Made by a program: the position numbers and the translations under genes
The notes under the pieces: generated by a model
What the model saw: the letters and a program-made list of their open reading frames with translations, nothing else
Told to the model about the DNA's origin: nothing
The model's database searches: none
Origin: Flexithrix dorotheae DSM 6795
Lineage (GTDB): Bacteria; Bacteroidota; Bacteroidia; Cytophagales; Flammeovirgaceae
Assembly: GCF_000379765.1 (NCBI RefSeq)
Contig: NZ_KB903498.1
Location: 139 to 64,138 of the forward strand
DNA: 64,000 nt
Direction: 5' to 3'
Shown: piece by piece, positions 53,407 through 61,069 of the stretch
Layout: every line of letters starts with the position of its first letter
Numbering within the stretch: the first letter of the stretch is position 1

Positions 53407-54657
53407 TTACCAATCCACTACCGAACCATCAGACTCCAGATATGATTCTCTGTTCCGCCATTCATGCCCTAATTTATCGGCAATGGCATCTTCATCTAAT
53501 TGGATGCCGAGACCAGGGTCGGTAGGAATGTCTACATGGCCATTTTTGACTACAAATGGTTTTTTGATATATCCTTCACCAAGCGTAACCTGTTCCTGAC
53601 ATAAAAAATTGGGGATAGATGCCGCCAGTTGAAGTCCACTTGCCAGGGAAATTGGCCCAAGAGGATTGTGTGGTGCTATGGAAGCATAATGAGCTTCTGC
53701 CATTCCGGCAATTAATCTTCCTTCAAAAATACCTCCGGCATGGCACAGGTCTGGTTGAAGTATGCTGGCAGCTTGTTTTTCCAGAATTTCTCTAAATCCC
53801 CATTTTGTGAAAATCCGTTCTCCTGTAGCAATTGGCAGATGGGTTTCTTTGGCTAATCTTGCCATAATATCCACATTTTGACAATTGACAGGTTCTTCAA
53901 TAAAAAATGGCTGGTGGGGTTCCAGGGCATGAATGAGTAAAGCGGCATTTTGAGGACTGATAGCCCCATGAAAATCAATACCTACATCCCCGTCTTTACC
54001 AGCTGCAGCTTTTAATTCTGCAAAAGCCTGTGTGGCCTCTTCTATAAATTGTTGCGAAGCAATGATCCCCGACTGTGTAGCATTTTTCACACTGGTTTTA
54101 AAGGCTGTAAAACCCTCAGCCTTAGCTTTTTTTACAGTCTCTACCGATCTGGCATGGGCATAAACTCTTATTCGGTCTCTAGTTGGTCCTCCGAGAAGTT
54201 CATAAATTGGGACGCCTAGTGCTTTGCCTTTTATATCCCAGAGGGCCTGGTCTAGTCCACTTAAGGCGCTGGTGAGAATTGGGCCACCCCGGTAAAAGGA
54301 ATGTCTGTATAGAGCCTGCCAGTGATGCACGATTTTCCTGGCGTCTTTTCCGAGCAGGTAGGGTTCCATTTCCTTGATGGCCATGGCACAGGTATCGGCC
54401 CGACCTTCTGTAATGGGTTCTCCCAGGCCAATTATTCCCGCATCAGTATGGACTTTCAAGAAGAGAAATCTGGGTTTTACTTTAAAGGTTTCTAATTGGG
54501 TAATTCTTATGGCTTCGCGTTCCCCATTTAAAGAAACCTGTGAGGAATCTTTAGCCTGAAGACTATAAGCACCCGTGGTACTGATGGCTATGGAAGCAAA
54601 AGCATTTCTGAAGAATTTCCTTCTGGAACGTGAACTGTTTTCATTTACAATTGTCAT
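53407..54657 (-). CDS. D-galactonate dehydratase-like enolase-superfamily enzyme with Tat-like signal
   Basis: 416 residues. The N-terminus SRSRRKFFRNAFASIAIS plus TGAYSLQAKD is a Tat-type signal, unexpected for this cytoplasmic family. The enolase-superfamily barrel shows the DgoD pattern: GIDFHGAISP (Asp, His), FFIEEPVNCQN, ATGERIF, LQPDLCHAGG and APHNPLGPI (catalytic His). It would remove water from a galactonate-type sugar acid. It lies next to sulfatases, consistent with use of galactose- or anhydrogalactose-derived acids. A cycloisomerase role is an alternative. Confidence 0.85.
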   Translation of the reverse strand: MTIVNENSSRSRRKFFRNAFASIAISTTGAYSLQAKDSSQVSLNGEREAIRITQLETFKVKPRFLFLKVHTDAGIIGLGEPITEGRADTCAMAIKEMEPYLLGKDARKIVHHWQALYRHSFYRGGPILTSALSGLDQALWDIKGKALGVPIYELLGGPTRDRIRVYAHARSVETVKKAKAEGFTAFKTSVKNATQSGIIASQQFIEEATQAFAELKAAAGKDGDVGIDFHGAISPQNAALLIHALEPHQPFFIEEPVNCQNVDIMARLAKETHLPIATGERIFTKWGFREILEKQAASILQPDLCHAGGIFEGRLIAGMAEAHYASIAPHNPLGPISLASGLQLAASIPNFLCQEQVTLGEGYIKKPFVVKNGHVDIPTDPGLGIQLDEDAIADKLGHEWRNRESYLESDGSVVDW

Positions 54658-55183
54658 GGGAGGATAGGTTTAAAAAATAAGTGTTTAAATTGAGGTGAAA
54701 TTTCCAATTTACGCTAGATAAGAAAATTGGCCTTATTTGCAAGTAAAGACTTACCTCAATCATCTTAAACAGGCCAAAATGGTCTTAGGAGTTGCTGAAT
54801 TAATAAAGTAGTTGTCTTAAGCCATTTCCAGGGACTGTCATTAGCCAGTATGGATAACATATTTTTAATCATATTGCTGAGGATTGAGCTGATCTTTAGT
54901 TCTCGAAAATGAAACCTTCCGGTGAGAAGGGAAGCATCGAAAGACAAATCTTTGTTAGATGGTGAGGAATAATAATATTTTCTTTTTAACTTAAGGAATC
55001 ATCCAGGAGCCTATCATTATCGTGAAGTAGGCGGGAAGTGACTGACTAAAAAGTATGCAAAATTTTAGGAGTATTTGGAGGAAAAGCTGAGCCCGGAAGG
55101 TAAAATAGAAGGTATAAATAATTGATGGTAGGGAAAGGAATAGGAGTCAATTAATTCAAATTTAGCCAAAAGACCTCTTTGAT
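54658..55183. other. Divergent intergenic region, no gene seen
   Basis: 526 bp. A 60-codon minus-strand frame at 54765-54947 has no recognisable homology and could be a relic. No clear terminator, repeat or promoter consensus was found. Confidence 0.45.
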
Positions 55184-56161
55184 ATGGAAATTTCAAGAAG
55201 AAAATTTATTAAAGGAACTGTTGCCATTGGTGTAACCTTAGCGAATTCCCAGCTGCTGTCGGGTTGCGGGACCTACAATTCTCATGACCTGGCCACAATG
55301 GAACTGGGAAAAACCGGGGTGAAACTGCCAAGAATTGCCCTCGGACTTGGTAGTAGATTTTGTGCAATCGAAAAGGAAGACGAAGCGCTGGATGTTTTGA
55401 CCTATGCCCTGGATAATGGTCTATATTATTGGGATACAGCCAACAACTACCAAAATAATAAACTGGGTGTGATTAGTGAGGAAAGGATAGGGAAAATATT
55501 GAAAGACAGAAGATCAGAAGTTTTTATCAGCACTAAGATTTCCGCCAGGGAACCTGACCAGGCAATGAAACAAATTGAAGAAAGTTTGGACAGGATGCAG
55601 ATCACACAATTCGACATGCTCAAAATTCATGGGGTGAAAGATGTTGAGGATGTGGATGCAATAGAGAAAAAGGATGGAGTCCTGGAAATTGTCCATAAAA
55701 TGAAAGAAGAAGGAGTTACCCGGTTTATTGGATTCAGTGGTCATACCGACCCAGTGGCATTGAAACATTTTGCTGAAAATTACAATTTTGACAGTATGTT
55801 GATGGCACTCAATCATTACAATCCGCAAAATGGGTACAAACGTCAGGAGGAAGTATTACCAGTGGCCCATGCAAAAGGAATGGGAGTGATGCTCATGAAA
55901 GTGATTCGGCCAAGAGAAAAAGATGCTTCATTGCAGCCGAAGGATTTGATCAGGTACGCTTTGTCCATTAAAGAAGCTGATGGGATAGTTTTAGGTACAG
56001 ATTCCAAGGAAGTGGTAAAAAGTAATTTGGAAATCCTCAAAAACTTTAAGCCAATGGAAGCTGCAGAGATGGATAAATTAAGCATGAGGCTTTCTCCATT
56101 TTATCAGCATGATGGATTACCATGGATGGAAAACAAATATCAGGATGGTAATTGGGCTTAA
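55184..56161 (+). CDS. Tat-exported aldo/keto reductase lipoprotein
   Basis: 325 residues. The signal ISRRKFIKGT ... LLSGCG combines a twin-arginine motif and a lipobox (Cys28), so it is exported folded and lipid-anchored. The AKR barrel has DTANNYQNN (catalytic Asp and Tyr), FISTKISAR (Lys) and LKIHGV (His). The reaction is NAD(P)H-dependent reduction or oxidation of an aldehyde or sugar. It stands alone between the divergent DgoD-like gene and a convergent operon. Confidence 0.88.
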   Translation: MEISRRKFIKGTVAIGVTLANSQLLSGCGTYNSHDLATMELGKTGVKLPRIALGLGSRFCAIEKEDEALDVLTYALDNGLYYWDTANNYQNNKLGVISEERIGKILKDRRSEVFISTKISAREPDQAMKQIEESLDRMQITQFDMLKIHGVKDVEDVDAIEKKDGVLEIVHKMKEEGVTRFIGFSGHTDPVALKHFAENYNFDSMLMALNHYNPQNGYKRQEEVLPVAHAKGMGVMLMKVIRPREKDASLQPKDLIRYALSIKEADGIVLGTDSKEVVKSNLEILKNFKPMEAAEMDKLSMRLSPFYQHDGLPWMENKYQDGNWA

Positions 56162-56190
56162 AAATGATTATTGAATCTGTTAAATAAAAC

Positions 56191-56214
56191 AACTGCTTCC
56201 TTTCGGAAGCAGTT
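56191..56214. terminator. 10-bp perfect hairpin between convergent genes
   Basis: AACTGCTTCC and GGAAGCAGTT are perfect complements around TTTC (56201-56204), between the aldo/keto reductase (plus) and the NmrA-type reductase (minus). Likely a shared terminator. Confidence 0.78.
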
Positions 56215-56231
56215 ACAAATTCTGATAGAAA

Positions 56232-57074
56232 TTAATTAGGCTGTGGGACCGGGGGATTCCAAACACCTGTTTTTACCGTTTCCCGAATATATTTCCTGAA
56301 ATCTGTTGGTTTTCTGCCCAGCACCCTTTCAATATCATGGGAAATGACATTATTGCCTTTGGCATCCAGCACGTTACTGAACAGGTAATTAATCAGCCAG
56401 ATGTAATCGGTAGGGACCTGGTGTTCTCCCAACATTTTGATATATTCCTCTAATGAAATTGGGGTAAATTGAATTTCCCTTCCTGAGGCTGCTGAAATTT
56501 CGGTTATTACTTCTTCAAAAGTCCAGAGTTCAGGACCAGTCAGTGCATAAATTTGCCCATTATGCTTATCATTTAATAATACTTCCACAGCCACATCGGC
56601 AATGTCATTTGTATCTACATAAGGAACCTTTGCATCAGGTTTTGGAAGTGCGACATGGCCGGCCAGAATTGGGTCAAGGAAAAAGGTTTCACTAAAATTT
56701 TGGCTAAACCAACTGGCCCGAATAATCGTGTAATCCAAACCAGACTGCATAACCACTTCTTCACACAATTCGGCTTCTCTTTCTCCTTTGCCGGAAAGTA
56801 ATACGAGTTTCTTTACGCCACTTTTTAATGCCTGTTCGGTTAAGGATTTGATGGCTTCCAAGGCACCAGGAACAGCAAGGTCTGGTTGGAAAGTGATGTA
56901 AACTTTCTCTATTCCTTCCAAGGCATTTTCCCAGGTTGAGGGCTTTTCCCAATCAAAAGAGGGAGTAGCCTTCCTTGACCCGATTCTGACAGGGTGGTTC
57001 ATGTGCTGCAGTTTTTCTACCACTTTTCTACCGGTTTTACCAGTGCCTCCAATTACAAGAATGTTATTTTTCAT
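56232..57074 (-). CDS. NmrA/SDR-a5-like NAD(P)-binding protein
   Basis: 280 residues. Atypical SDR with ILVIGGTGKTGRKVVEKL (GxxGxxG, residues ~5-21), KLVLLSGKGEREAELCEE and DYTIIRASWFSQNFS. Relatives include NAD(P)H:quinone reductase QorB and the sensor NmrA. It lies downstream of the AraC-linked operon, separated by repeat copy 4. The usual YxxxK catalytic pair is not obvious, so it may be a reductase of the QorB type or a binding protein. Confidence 0.83.
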   Translation of the reverse strand: MKNNILVIGGTGKTGRKVVEKLQHMNHPVRIGSRKATPSFDWEKPSTWENALEGIEKVYITFQPDLAVPGALEAIKSLTEQALKSGVKKLVLLSGKGEREAELCEEVVMQSGLDYTIIRASWFSQNFSETFFLDPILAGHVALPKPDAKVPYVDTNDIADVAVEVLLNDKHNGQIYALTGPELWTFEEVITEISAASGREIQFTPISLEEYIKMLGEHQVPTDYIWLINYLFSNVLDAKGNNVISHDIERVLGRKPTDFRKYIRETVKTGVWNPPVPQPN

Positions 57075-57112
57075 AATATGATTTATTTAAAGATTTAGAA
57101 TGATTACAAGAA

Positions 57113-57238
57113 TTTAAGTAGTAATTAAAAATTAATCGTGTATTATTCTGCCATAAAAGACAGATAGAGAGATTACTTTTTCTCAGAAATAATAGTACCC
57201 GGTGTGGAGTACCCGGTGTGGATCACTGGTACTTAATT
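57113..57238 (+). repeat. Intergenic repeat family, copy 4 (plus orientation, two units)
   Basis: About 126 bp: TTAAGTAGTAATT ... TCGTGTATTATTCTGCCATA ... CTCAGAAATAATAG, then two CCCGGTGTGGA units and the end CTGGTACTTAATT. It has the best inverted ends (TTAAGTA / TACTTAA). It overlaps the 3' end of the minus-strand DUF1772 gene, giving its last residues and stop. Confidence 0.9.
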
Positions 57239-57726
57239 TTGGTGAAAGCTGCCAGCAAGGCAAAAAGAAAAGAGCTGACAGCTGCAATGGTTCTTATCAG
57301 ATGAAACCTGTTCCATCGGATTTCATAGTGTTGCCTGAACTGTGCGAGCTGATCTGTAGCCAGCTCATTCAAATTCAGCTTATCCAGGGCATTATTTAAG
57401 GGTACATTCCCCAATCCCGTTATGCCAAAAGTCCCGACCAGATAGATAATGGAAGCTATAAGTAAAAACCAAAAGGTTAATTCGGTCCGTCCCCACTCCT
57501 GAATGACACAGCCTGCCAGCATAATCATACTTCCGAAAAAGATCAGGAAAAAAGCCGGATTTAAAATGGCTCTGTTGATGGACTGCATGGCCTCCAAATA
57601 GTAGAGATCAGTCAGTTTTTTAGTGCCGGGAATAACCGAGACCGACCAGGCATAAAAAAGTCCTGCAGAAAGTCCTGTCAATAGAATAGCTATAAAAAGG
57701 GAAATAGTTTTAACAGATATGTACAT
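57223..57726 (-). CDS. DUF1772-family membrane protein
   Basis: 167 residues from ATG 57726; a 177-residue frame begins at 57756 but would overlap the preceding gene, whereas 57726 is 2 bp after its TAG. About four membrane helices (~5-28, ~55-75, ~85-105, ~143-160) with the family pattern LSAGLFYAWSVSVIPG and WNRFHLIR. Related proteins are linked to aromatic or quinone metabolism (anthrone-oxygenase group) but function is unclear. The final IKYQ and TGA come from repeat copy 4. Confidence 0.85.
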   Translation of the reverse strand: MYISVKTISLFIAILLTGLSAGLFYAWSVSVIPGTKKLTDLYYLEAMQSINRAILNPAFFLIFFGSMIMLAGCVIQEWGRTELTFWFLLIASIIYLVGTFGITGLGNVPLNNALDKLNLNELATDQLAQFRQHYEIRWNRFHLIRTIAAVSSFLFALLAAFTKIKYQ

Positions 57727-57728
57727 GG

Positions 57729-58064
57729 CTAAAATATATTTTCGGTGGCAAGCCAATTTTTTAAGATGCGATATTCTTCTTCAGTTAATTTAATTTCTTC
57801 ACCTTTCGGCATTCTTTTCAGTACAAATACCTGTTGGTAGATTTTTTGTGCATGCTTTCCCATATTTTTGGGAGAGAATACCTTAAAGGGATTTTTTTTA
57901 CGATGACACACATTGCATTTTGTATTGAGTACTGTAAAAGCCGCTTCCTTAGGATCTGAATAGATGGCATTACCCGTTTTCTGTGTAAGAAATTTTGCTT
58001 CAGTGATGGATTTTTCTATTCCAAAACAGATGAGCAATGCGATTAGAATTGTTATTTTTCTCAT
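57729..58064 (-). CDS. Heme-binding (CxxCH) periplasmic protein
   Basis: 111 residues with a signal peptide (~1-22). The single CNVCH motif (about residues 51-55) after AFTVLNTK marks a haem-binding domain; KNPFKVF and EEYRILKNWL follow the usual small-cytochrome pattern. It is the middle gene of an operon (10 bp after the upstream membrane protein and 2 bp before the DUF1772 gene), which suggests electron transfer to or from the two membrane proteins. Confidence 0.85.
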   Translation of the reverse strand: MRKITILIALLICFGIEKSITEAKFLTQKTGNAIYSDPKEAAFTVLNTKCNVCHRKKNPFKVFSPKNMGKHAQKIYQQVFVLKRMPKGEEIKLTEEEYRILKNWLATENIF

Positions 58065-58074
58065 CCTTTTTTTG

Positions 58075-58458
58075 TTAATTGATCTTCATGCTAAACCTGG
58101 CATAAAACACGATAACCAGCAAATATTCGAGTGCGATTAACCAGAATGCCGGAGCAATAAAAAAGCTTTGATAAGTTCCTCCATTGGGAATGATGAGTAG
58201 TGGAACCGTAATTATCCCATCAAGCAAAATTGCGGTACAAACCATGATCAGCCCGGCTTGTAAACCCATTGTATTAGGCGTTTTTTTAAAGTAAAAGCGA
58301 GCGCCAAGCCAGGCGATTGGGATTAGGAAAATGGCCAGAAAAATATTAGCCTGCAGTTCTGAATCTTCCAGAATGGGGATGAAAAAGGAGCAGGTGTAAA
58401 CTACAACTCCCAGCATCCAGATGAAGGCTCCAACCAAAATTGTTTTAATTATCTTCAT
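58075..58458 (-). CDS. Small four-helix membrane protein (DUF5367-like)
   Basis: 127 residues from ATG 58458; an upstream ATG at 58485 adds an uncharged-His-rich MCHHNNKND start that is less likely. Four hydrophobic helices with a WLGARFYFK loop. It resembles DUF5367-type proteins; function unknown. It is the first gene of the three-gene operon, downstream of the AraC-type direct repeat at 58511. Confidence 0.75.
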   Translation of the reverse strand: MKIIKTILVGAFIWMLGVVVYTCSFFIPILEDSELQANIFLAIFLIPIAWLGARFYFKKTPNTMGLQAGLIMVCTAILLDGIITVPLLIIPNGGTYQSFFIAPAFWLIALEYLLVIVFYARFSMKIN

Positions 58459-58510
58459 GTCATTTTTGTTATTGTGATGACACAAAGTTGTGGGGGATTC
58501 AACAGAATAC

Positions 58511-58546
58511 TTTGTTCCAAAAGGAGCAAGGTTTGTTCGAAAAGGA
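58511..58546 (-). promoter_or_regulatory. AraC-type direct repeat, 21-bp offset
   Basis: TTTGTTCCAAAAGGA (58511-58525) and TTTGTTCGAAAAGGA (58532-58546) are near-identical with a 21-bp offset, i.e. two helical turns, which is classic for AraC-family activators. They lie 53-88 bp before the ATG at 58458, directly between the AraC gene (58759) and the operon it probably controls. Confidence 0.78.
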
Positions 58547-58758
58547 TTTTCGCTTTATTTTACCAGGATCGGTGTGTTTTTCAGTCAGGTTAGACTGGAA
58601 AATAAGTATACTCATCTGTTGAGATGCCTTTAGCGATTATATTAAGGCTGGATTTTAGGTAGTAGTACAAGGGCGACTAGCAGAGCGCCTGTCCTTACGA
58701 AATAAGTGAGGTCTATCATTGCTTAACAAGTTGATTATCAAGACCAAACTCCAGTTGT

Positions 58759-59619
58759 TTATTTAAAGCCTGTGGCACTAGGACGAAAACCAAATTTTTT
58801 GGTAAAGGCATTGGAAAAAGAACTCAAACTATCATATCCCACATGCCAGGCCGCTTCCTGAATGGTGGCTTCTTTATTTCTGATAAGTTCATGCGCCTTA
58901 TTCAGTCGCTCATGCTGAAGGTATTTGAACACGGGCACTCCAAAAAGGGCTTTAAAGTTCTTTTTTAATTTAAAAGTATTCAGTCCAATTTGCCTGGAAA
59001 GTTCTGATAGGGAAGGTGGGGAATCCATATTCATGGTGAGAATTTCCTTTGCTTCTAATAACTTATTCCGTTCATCCTCAGGAATTTGTTCCGAAGACAT
59101 CATTGAAAGCTGACCAAAGAAATGCGCCAGAAGAGAAGTTATCTGACTTCTGAAAAACATCATTTTGGCTTTTCCTTCATATTTTGTGTGGAAAATCTGG
59201 TCTACTATGGATTGCATTTCCGGTGTCATAAAAAAACTCGGCCCCTCCACATAGTGATCCTCAGGATGAACCAATTGATGCAACATTTCTCCAAACAATT
59301 CTCCTTCAATAATTGGGAGTTTATCCAAGTTTTTGATTGTAGTTGCGATTACAATACATTCCAGGGGTTTTGTAGCCGAGACTGTATGCTGAAATTCTAC
59401 TTTTTCATCGGCATAAAAGGAAAGCGCTAATCCTTTAGTATGACTGAAAGATTTTTGATTTTCTTCGAAATTAACCTGAAGGTCTACATTTCCCGAACCA
59501 TAAAAAGCAACAGCTATCACAGGTTCATCAAACAGGCAGGTATCTACTGTGGGAAAATCCGCATTTGCCTCTTCCACAAGAACGGTAAAATCATTTATGT
59601 CGATAATATCTCTGGTCAT
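58759..59619 (-). CDS. AraC-family transcriptional regulator
   Basis: 286 residues. An N-terminal ~170-residue cupin-like domain (VNFEENQKSFSH; EFQHTVSATKPLECIVIA) carries no recognised ligand pocket. The C-terminal two helix-turn-helix AraC domain (~185-283) shows PPSLSELSRQIGLNTFKLKKNF (first motif ends there), FKYLQHERLNKAHELI and WHVGYDSLSSFSNAFTKKFG. It lies upstream of and on the same strand as a redox operon with the predicted binding repeats at 58511. A dyad just upstream (59639) may serve autoregulation. Confidence 0.92.
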   Translation of the reverse strand: MTRDIIDINDFTVLVEEANADFPTVDTCLFDEPVIAVAFYGSGNVDLQVNFEENQKSFSHTKGLALSFYADEKVEFQHTVSATKPLECIVIATTIKNLDKLPIIEGELFGEMLHQLVHPEDHYVEGPSFFMTPEMQSIVDQIFHTKYEGKAKMMFFRSQITSLLAHFFGQLSMMSSEQIPEDERNKLLEAKEILTMNMDSPPSLSELSRQIGLNTFKLKKNFKALFGVPVFKYLQHERLNKAHELIRNKEATIQEAAWHVGYDSLSSFSNAFTKKFGFRPSATGFK

Positions 59620-59638
59620 GGGAATTTAATTTGCCGAT

Positions 59639-59658
59639 GTTCAAATTTTCATTTGAAC
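59639..59658. promoter_or_regulatory. 8-4-8 inverted repeat upstream of the AraC gene
   Basis: GTTCAAAT (59639-59646) and ATTTGAAC (59651-59658) are perfect complements 20 bp before the AraC ATG, within a 364-bp divergent region to the ThuA gene. It could be an operator for either gene. Confidence 0.55.
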
Positions 59659-59761
59659 CGAGGTTCCTAAAATGGGCATTTGCAGCGAAATACCTGAAAT
59701 TTAAACATACTCTAACACTACCAAATGGTTTAGAAAAGAATTGTAACAGTTGAATTTAGAG

Positions 59762-59794
59762 TTTGCCAAACAAGAAAACAAATTTTTACTTTTA
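59762..59794 (+). promoter_or_regulatory. Weak promoter candidate for the ThuA gene
   Basis: TTTG (59762-59765) and TACTTTTA (59787-59794), 21 bp apart, match TTTG / TAnnTTTG loosely, ~190 bp before the ATG. The remainder of 59659-59983 shows no gene. Confidence 0.3.
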
Positions 59795-59983
59795 AAACAC
59801 TCGGTACTAAGACTAATGGAAAGAGATTCTCCCATTAAGTAAAGAAATTAAAACTATAACAAGGCATAGGTTACCTGTTCTTTTCTGAAGCTCCACTGTA
59901 CAAAAATTTTCACTAACTTTAGGCCAGATAAAAATAGCAATGGGAAGCCTGTTGGTTTTTCAGTTAAAACAAAAAAATAGAAA

Positions 59984-61015
59984 ATGAAAAGTATCTGGAT
60001 AGTATATTTAATAGCCATTTTGGCTGCTTGCAACAGTGTGGATAACCAGAAAACGGAACAATCTAAACTGAAAGCATTAATTCTAGATGGTCAAAATAAC
60101 CATTATATCTGGCCGAAATCTACCATGATGATGAAAAGTTACCTGGAGGAAACCGGTCTTTTTGAGGTGGAAATAAATCGGGCAGATTCAATCTGGCTGG
60201 GCATCAAATATAACCAAAGCAGAGAAGTGCCATTGGAGGGATATCTTGAGAAATACCCTGTAGAACCAGCCCCTAAAGGAATATCAAAAACAGATCCGGT
60301 TAAAATTTCAGATTTCAGTATGGACTTTAGCCCTTATGATTTGATTATTTCCAACCTTGGGGAAAACTCGGCTTACTGGCCGGAAGCCACCAGGAAAAAA
60401 TTTGAACAATACATGAATGATGGAGGAGGTTTGGTAGTGGTTCACGCTGCTGATAATGCCTGGGGAGACTGGGATGAATTCAACAAAATGATTGGATTAG
60501 GTGCCTGGGGAGGACGTGATAGTCTGACAGGGCCTTATGTTTATATGGATGATGAAGGTCAAATTCAGAAAGATCCTAAGGAAGGCCATTGTGCCACCCA
60601 TGGGCTCGAACATCAATATGTGGTTACCACAAGAGCGCCTGAACATCCAATTATGAAAGGTTTACCTGCCGATTGGCTGCATACTCAGGATGAACTTTAC
60701 GACCGAATGAGAGGACCGTTTGAAAATGCCACCATTCTGGCCACAGCGTATTCCGATGTAGAGAAAAATGAACAACCCTGGGAACCTTCTTTTAAAGGTA
60801 CTGGATGGAATGTAGCCACTCTTATGGCGATTAATTATGGAAAGGGCCGTGTTTTTCATTCCACATTGGGGCACTTCGATTATTCCATGGAATGTGTAGG
60901 ATTTAAAACGACCTTCCAACGAGGAGCAGAATGGGCCGCAACCGGAAAAGTAACCCAGGAGGTTCCGGATAATTTCCCCACAAAAGACAAAGCAGTTGCT
61001 GTTAAATTTGAATAG
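59984..61015 (+). CDS. ThuA-domain lipoprotein
   Basis: 343 residues. Lipobox ILAAC (Cys16). The ThuA fold (class I glutamine-amidotransferase-like) shows LKALILDGQNNHYIW, YDLIISNLGENSAYW, GGGLVVVHAADNAWGDWDEFN and KGRVFHSTLGH. ThuA domain proteins are common in sugar-utilisation loci, often beside Gfo/Idh/MocA enzymes, but no reaction is proven. It lies 54 bp before the GH95 gene, so one operon. Confidence 0.86.
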   Translation: MKSIWIVYLIAILAACNSVDNQKTEQSKLKALILDGQNNHYIWPKSTMMMKSYLEETGLFEVEINRADSIWLGIKYNQSREVPLEGYLEKYPVEPAPKGISKTDPVKISDFSMDFSPYDLIISNLGENSAYWPEATRKKFEQYMNDGGGLVVVHAADNAWGDWDEFNKMIGLGAWGGRDSLTGPYVYMDDEGQIQKDPKEGHCATHGLEHQYVVTTRAPEHPIMKGLPADWLHTQDELYDRMRGPFENATILATAYSDVEKNEQPWEPSFKGTGWNVATLMAINYGKGRVFHSTLGHFDYSMECVGFKTTFQRGAEWAATGKVTQEVPDNFPTKDKAVAVKFE

Positions 61016-61069
61016 TATCCAAAAAAGAAAATACCATAATATAGGATTAAACTAATAATTGAAAAACTA

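Noticed and set aside
54765-54947. Possible transposase or other gene relic
   Set aside because: A 60-codon frame with no motif, inverted repeats or partner; not enough evidence to call it.
57727-57756. Gene overlap between the heme protein and DUF1772 genes
   Set aside because: The overlap depends on an upstream ATG; the ATG at 57726, 2 bp after the preceding stop, removes it.
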